Below, piece by piece: positions 62,465 through 64,000 of a stretch of DNA of 64,000 bases. Position 1 is the stretch's first letter; the number at the start of each line of letters is the position of its first letter. Origin of the DNA: Clostridium sp. CAG:762 (GTDB lineage Bacteria > Bacillota_I > Bacilli_A > RF39 > UBA660); NCBI GenBank assembly GCA_000432575.1, contig HF996832.1, positions 2,691-66,690 of the forward strand, read 5' to 3'. The notes beneath the pieces are model-generated. The model saw only the letters and a program-made list of their open reading frames with translations. It was not told where the DNA came from and ran no database searches. Position numbers and translations under genes: made by a program.

Positions 62465-62502
62465 AAGCTATATATAATTCATAGTGATTGGAGCTTTGAA
62501 AT

Positions 62503-62995
<493 letters not shown>

Positions 62996-62997
<2 letters not shown>

Positions 62998-63024
62998 AAA
63001 TAATAATAATTATTTCTGCTTTTT
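62996..63024 (+). terminator. Terminator of the protease / Ig-like operon
   Basis: AGAAATAAT-AATA-ATTATTTCT, then GCTTTTT. Confidence 0.65.
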
Positions 63025-63071
63025 AAATTGCTATTAATTAAATAAAAAAGATTCTTTATGAATAAAATTAC

Positions 63072-63100
63072 TTGCTAAAATGTTATTTATTTTCTATAAT
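63072..63100 (+). promoter_or_regulatory. Promoter of the last gene
   Basis: TTGCTA (63072-63077), 17 nt, TATAAT (63095-63100); AAGGAGGAGA follows. Confidence 0.7.
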
Positions 63101-63120
63101 AAATAATTAAGGAGGAGAAT

Positions 63121-64000
63121 ATGACAAACTTTGATAATTATTATAATGAATTACCTAATTATACTAAGAAATATTTTAGTATTTTATATAAATATTTACC
63201 AATAGAGTTAAAGGAATATGTTGATATAATTATGAGACTTAAGAATGTTAGCTATTTATGTGGTATGAAATATGCATCACCTTATCTATATAATTTTAAA
63301 TATGATTTTTCAAGATTAGATCATTCTATTTCTTGTTTTTTAGAAACACTTCATTTTACTAATGATTTTACGATGTCTTTAACTAGTTTATATCATGATT
63401 GTAATACACCAGTATTTTCTCATGTAATAGATTATTTATATAAGGATTATATTAATCAAGAAGTTACAGAGAGTAAGAATGAATTGTTTCTTTTAAATAA
63501 TAAAAGATTAATTAATTTATTAGATAGAGATAATATTTCTATTGAGGATATTATTAATCCTAAAAAATATTCTATTGTAGATAATGATAGACCAAAATTA
63601 TGTATTGATAGATTGGATGGTATTTTTTTAAATAGTTTATCTTGGAGTAAATGTATTGGTTTTTGTGATGTAGAAGAAATATATAATAATATGCTAGTTC
63701 TTATTAATAGAGAAAATGAACAAGAATTAGGTTTTAATGAATTATATTATGCTTTGACTATTTGTTATTGTGAAAATAGGATTAATAAATTAATTCATAG
63801 TGATAAAGATAATTATGCTATGTTACTTTTATCTAGTATTATTAAATATATGTTAGATAATAAATATATTGTTGATAGTGATTTATATAATTATGATGAA
63901 TTAGAATTTATTAATATTATTAAGATTAAATCTTTAGATGATAATAATTTATCTTTAATGTGGGAGTTATTTACTAAAGTAGAAAATATATATGATATAC
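63121..64000 (+). CDS. HD-domain protein, incomplete at window end
   Basis: Open from ATG 63121 to the edge (293 codons seen). FSRLDHSISCFLETLHF and LYHDCNTPVFSHVIDYL give the HD pattern of a metal-dependent phosphohydrolase, similar in spacing to the HD-CYTH protein at 53856; CIDRLDGIF resembles the later D-containing motif. Strong AAGGAGGAG site and promoter. The 3' end is beyond the window, so presence of an extra C-terminal domain is unknown. Confidence 0.75.
   Translation, partial: MTNFDNYYNELPNYTKKYFSILYKYLPIELKEYVDIIMRLKNVSYLCGMKYASPYLYNFKYDFSRLDHSISCFLETLHFTNDFTMSLTSLYHDCNTPVFSHVIDYLYKDYINQEVTESKNELFLLNNKRLINLLDRDNISIEDIINPKKYSIVDNDRPKLCIDRLDGIFLNSLSWSKCIGFCDVEEIYNNMLVLINRENEQELGFNELYYALTICYCENRINKLIHSDKDNYAMLLLSSIIKYMLDNKYIVDSDLYNYDELEFINIIKIKSLDDNNLSLMWELFTKVENIYDI

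Overview
The window is chromosomal DNA of a very AT-rich, walled member of the Bacillota, most likely an uncultured gut Bacilli lineage of the RF39/Erysipelotrichia type. This rests on the very low GC content, strong AGGAGG-type ribosome binding sites, TTGACA/TATAAT promoters with 17-nt spacing, use of TGA as a stop, PriA, GatCAB and RNase HIII, together with genes for a peptidoglycan wall (murG, murB, rodA, divIB). No prophage, IS transposase, CRISPR array or rRNA is visible; most of the window is housekeeping with small accessory islands.

Layout. 1-4 kb: tRNA end, glyA, eno plus a DUF1015 gene. 4-6.6 kb: a complete DpnII-type GATC restriction-modification operon (two adenine methylases and the nuclease). 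6.6-9.7 kb (minus): a PadR/DUF1700/membrane-protein operon and an HEXXH protein, with a candidate small RNA between them. 9.8-15 kb: gatC-gatA-gatB, a polysaccharide deacetylase and holA. 15-18.5 kb: two membrane-anchored proteins, one a serpin, and a second candidate small RNA. 18.5-23.3 kb: lemA, two DUF2207 proteins and a YgjP-like metallopeptidase. 23.4-29 kb: priA, rodA, a CotY/CotZ-like coat protein and a 280-bp segment bounded by inverted repeats. 29.5-34 kb: the str operon (rpsL, rpsG, fusA) and tuf. 34-39.6 kb: tRNA-Gln(CTG), gltX, a collagen-like protein, tRNA-Glu(CTC), a decayed radical-SAM/peptide cassette, a kinase-fold protein and a pilin-like protein. 39.6-45 kb: an envelope cluster murG-murB-divIB-uppS-cdsA-rseP. 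45-49.4 kb: two large surface proteins preceded by a small ORF split by a nine-G tract. 49.4-58.4 kb: rnhC, cvpA, rpoZ, recX, tdk, an HD-CYTH fusion and ppdK. 58.4-64 kb: an AAA/DUF4143 ATPase with paired palindromes around its promoter, PAP2, a secreted S1 protease, an Ig-like lipoprotein-sized protein and a truncated HD-domain gene.

How it fits together. The gatCAB operon, gltX, tRNA-Gln and tRNA-Glu fit the indirect route of Gln-tRNA synthesis. murG/murB/rodA/divIB/uppS/cdsA/rseP build and divide the envelope. The CotY/CotZ-like and collagen-like proteins hint at spore outer layers. The most novel items are the HD-CYTH fusion next to tdk, the dual dyad flanking the DUF4143 promoter, the poly-G interrupted small ORF, two terminator-ended small RNA candidates, a short motif repeated seven times between genes, and a decayed radical-SAM peptide locus. 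Start codons were chosen mainly by Shine-Dalgarno spacing and many differ from the longest open frame.
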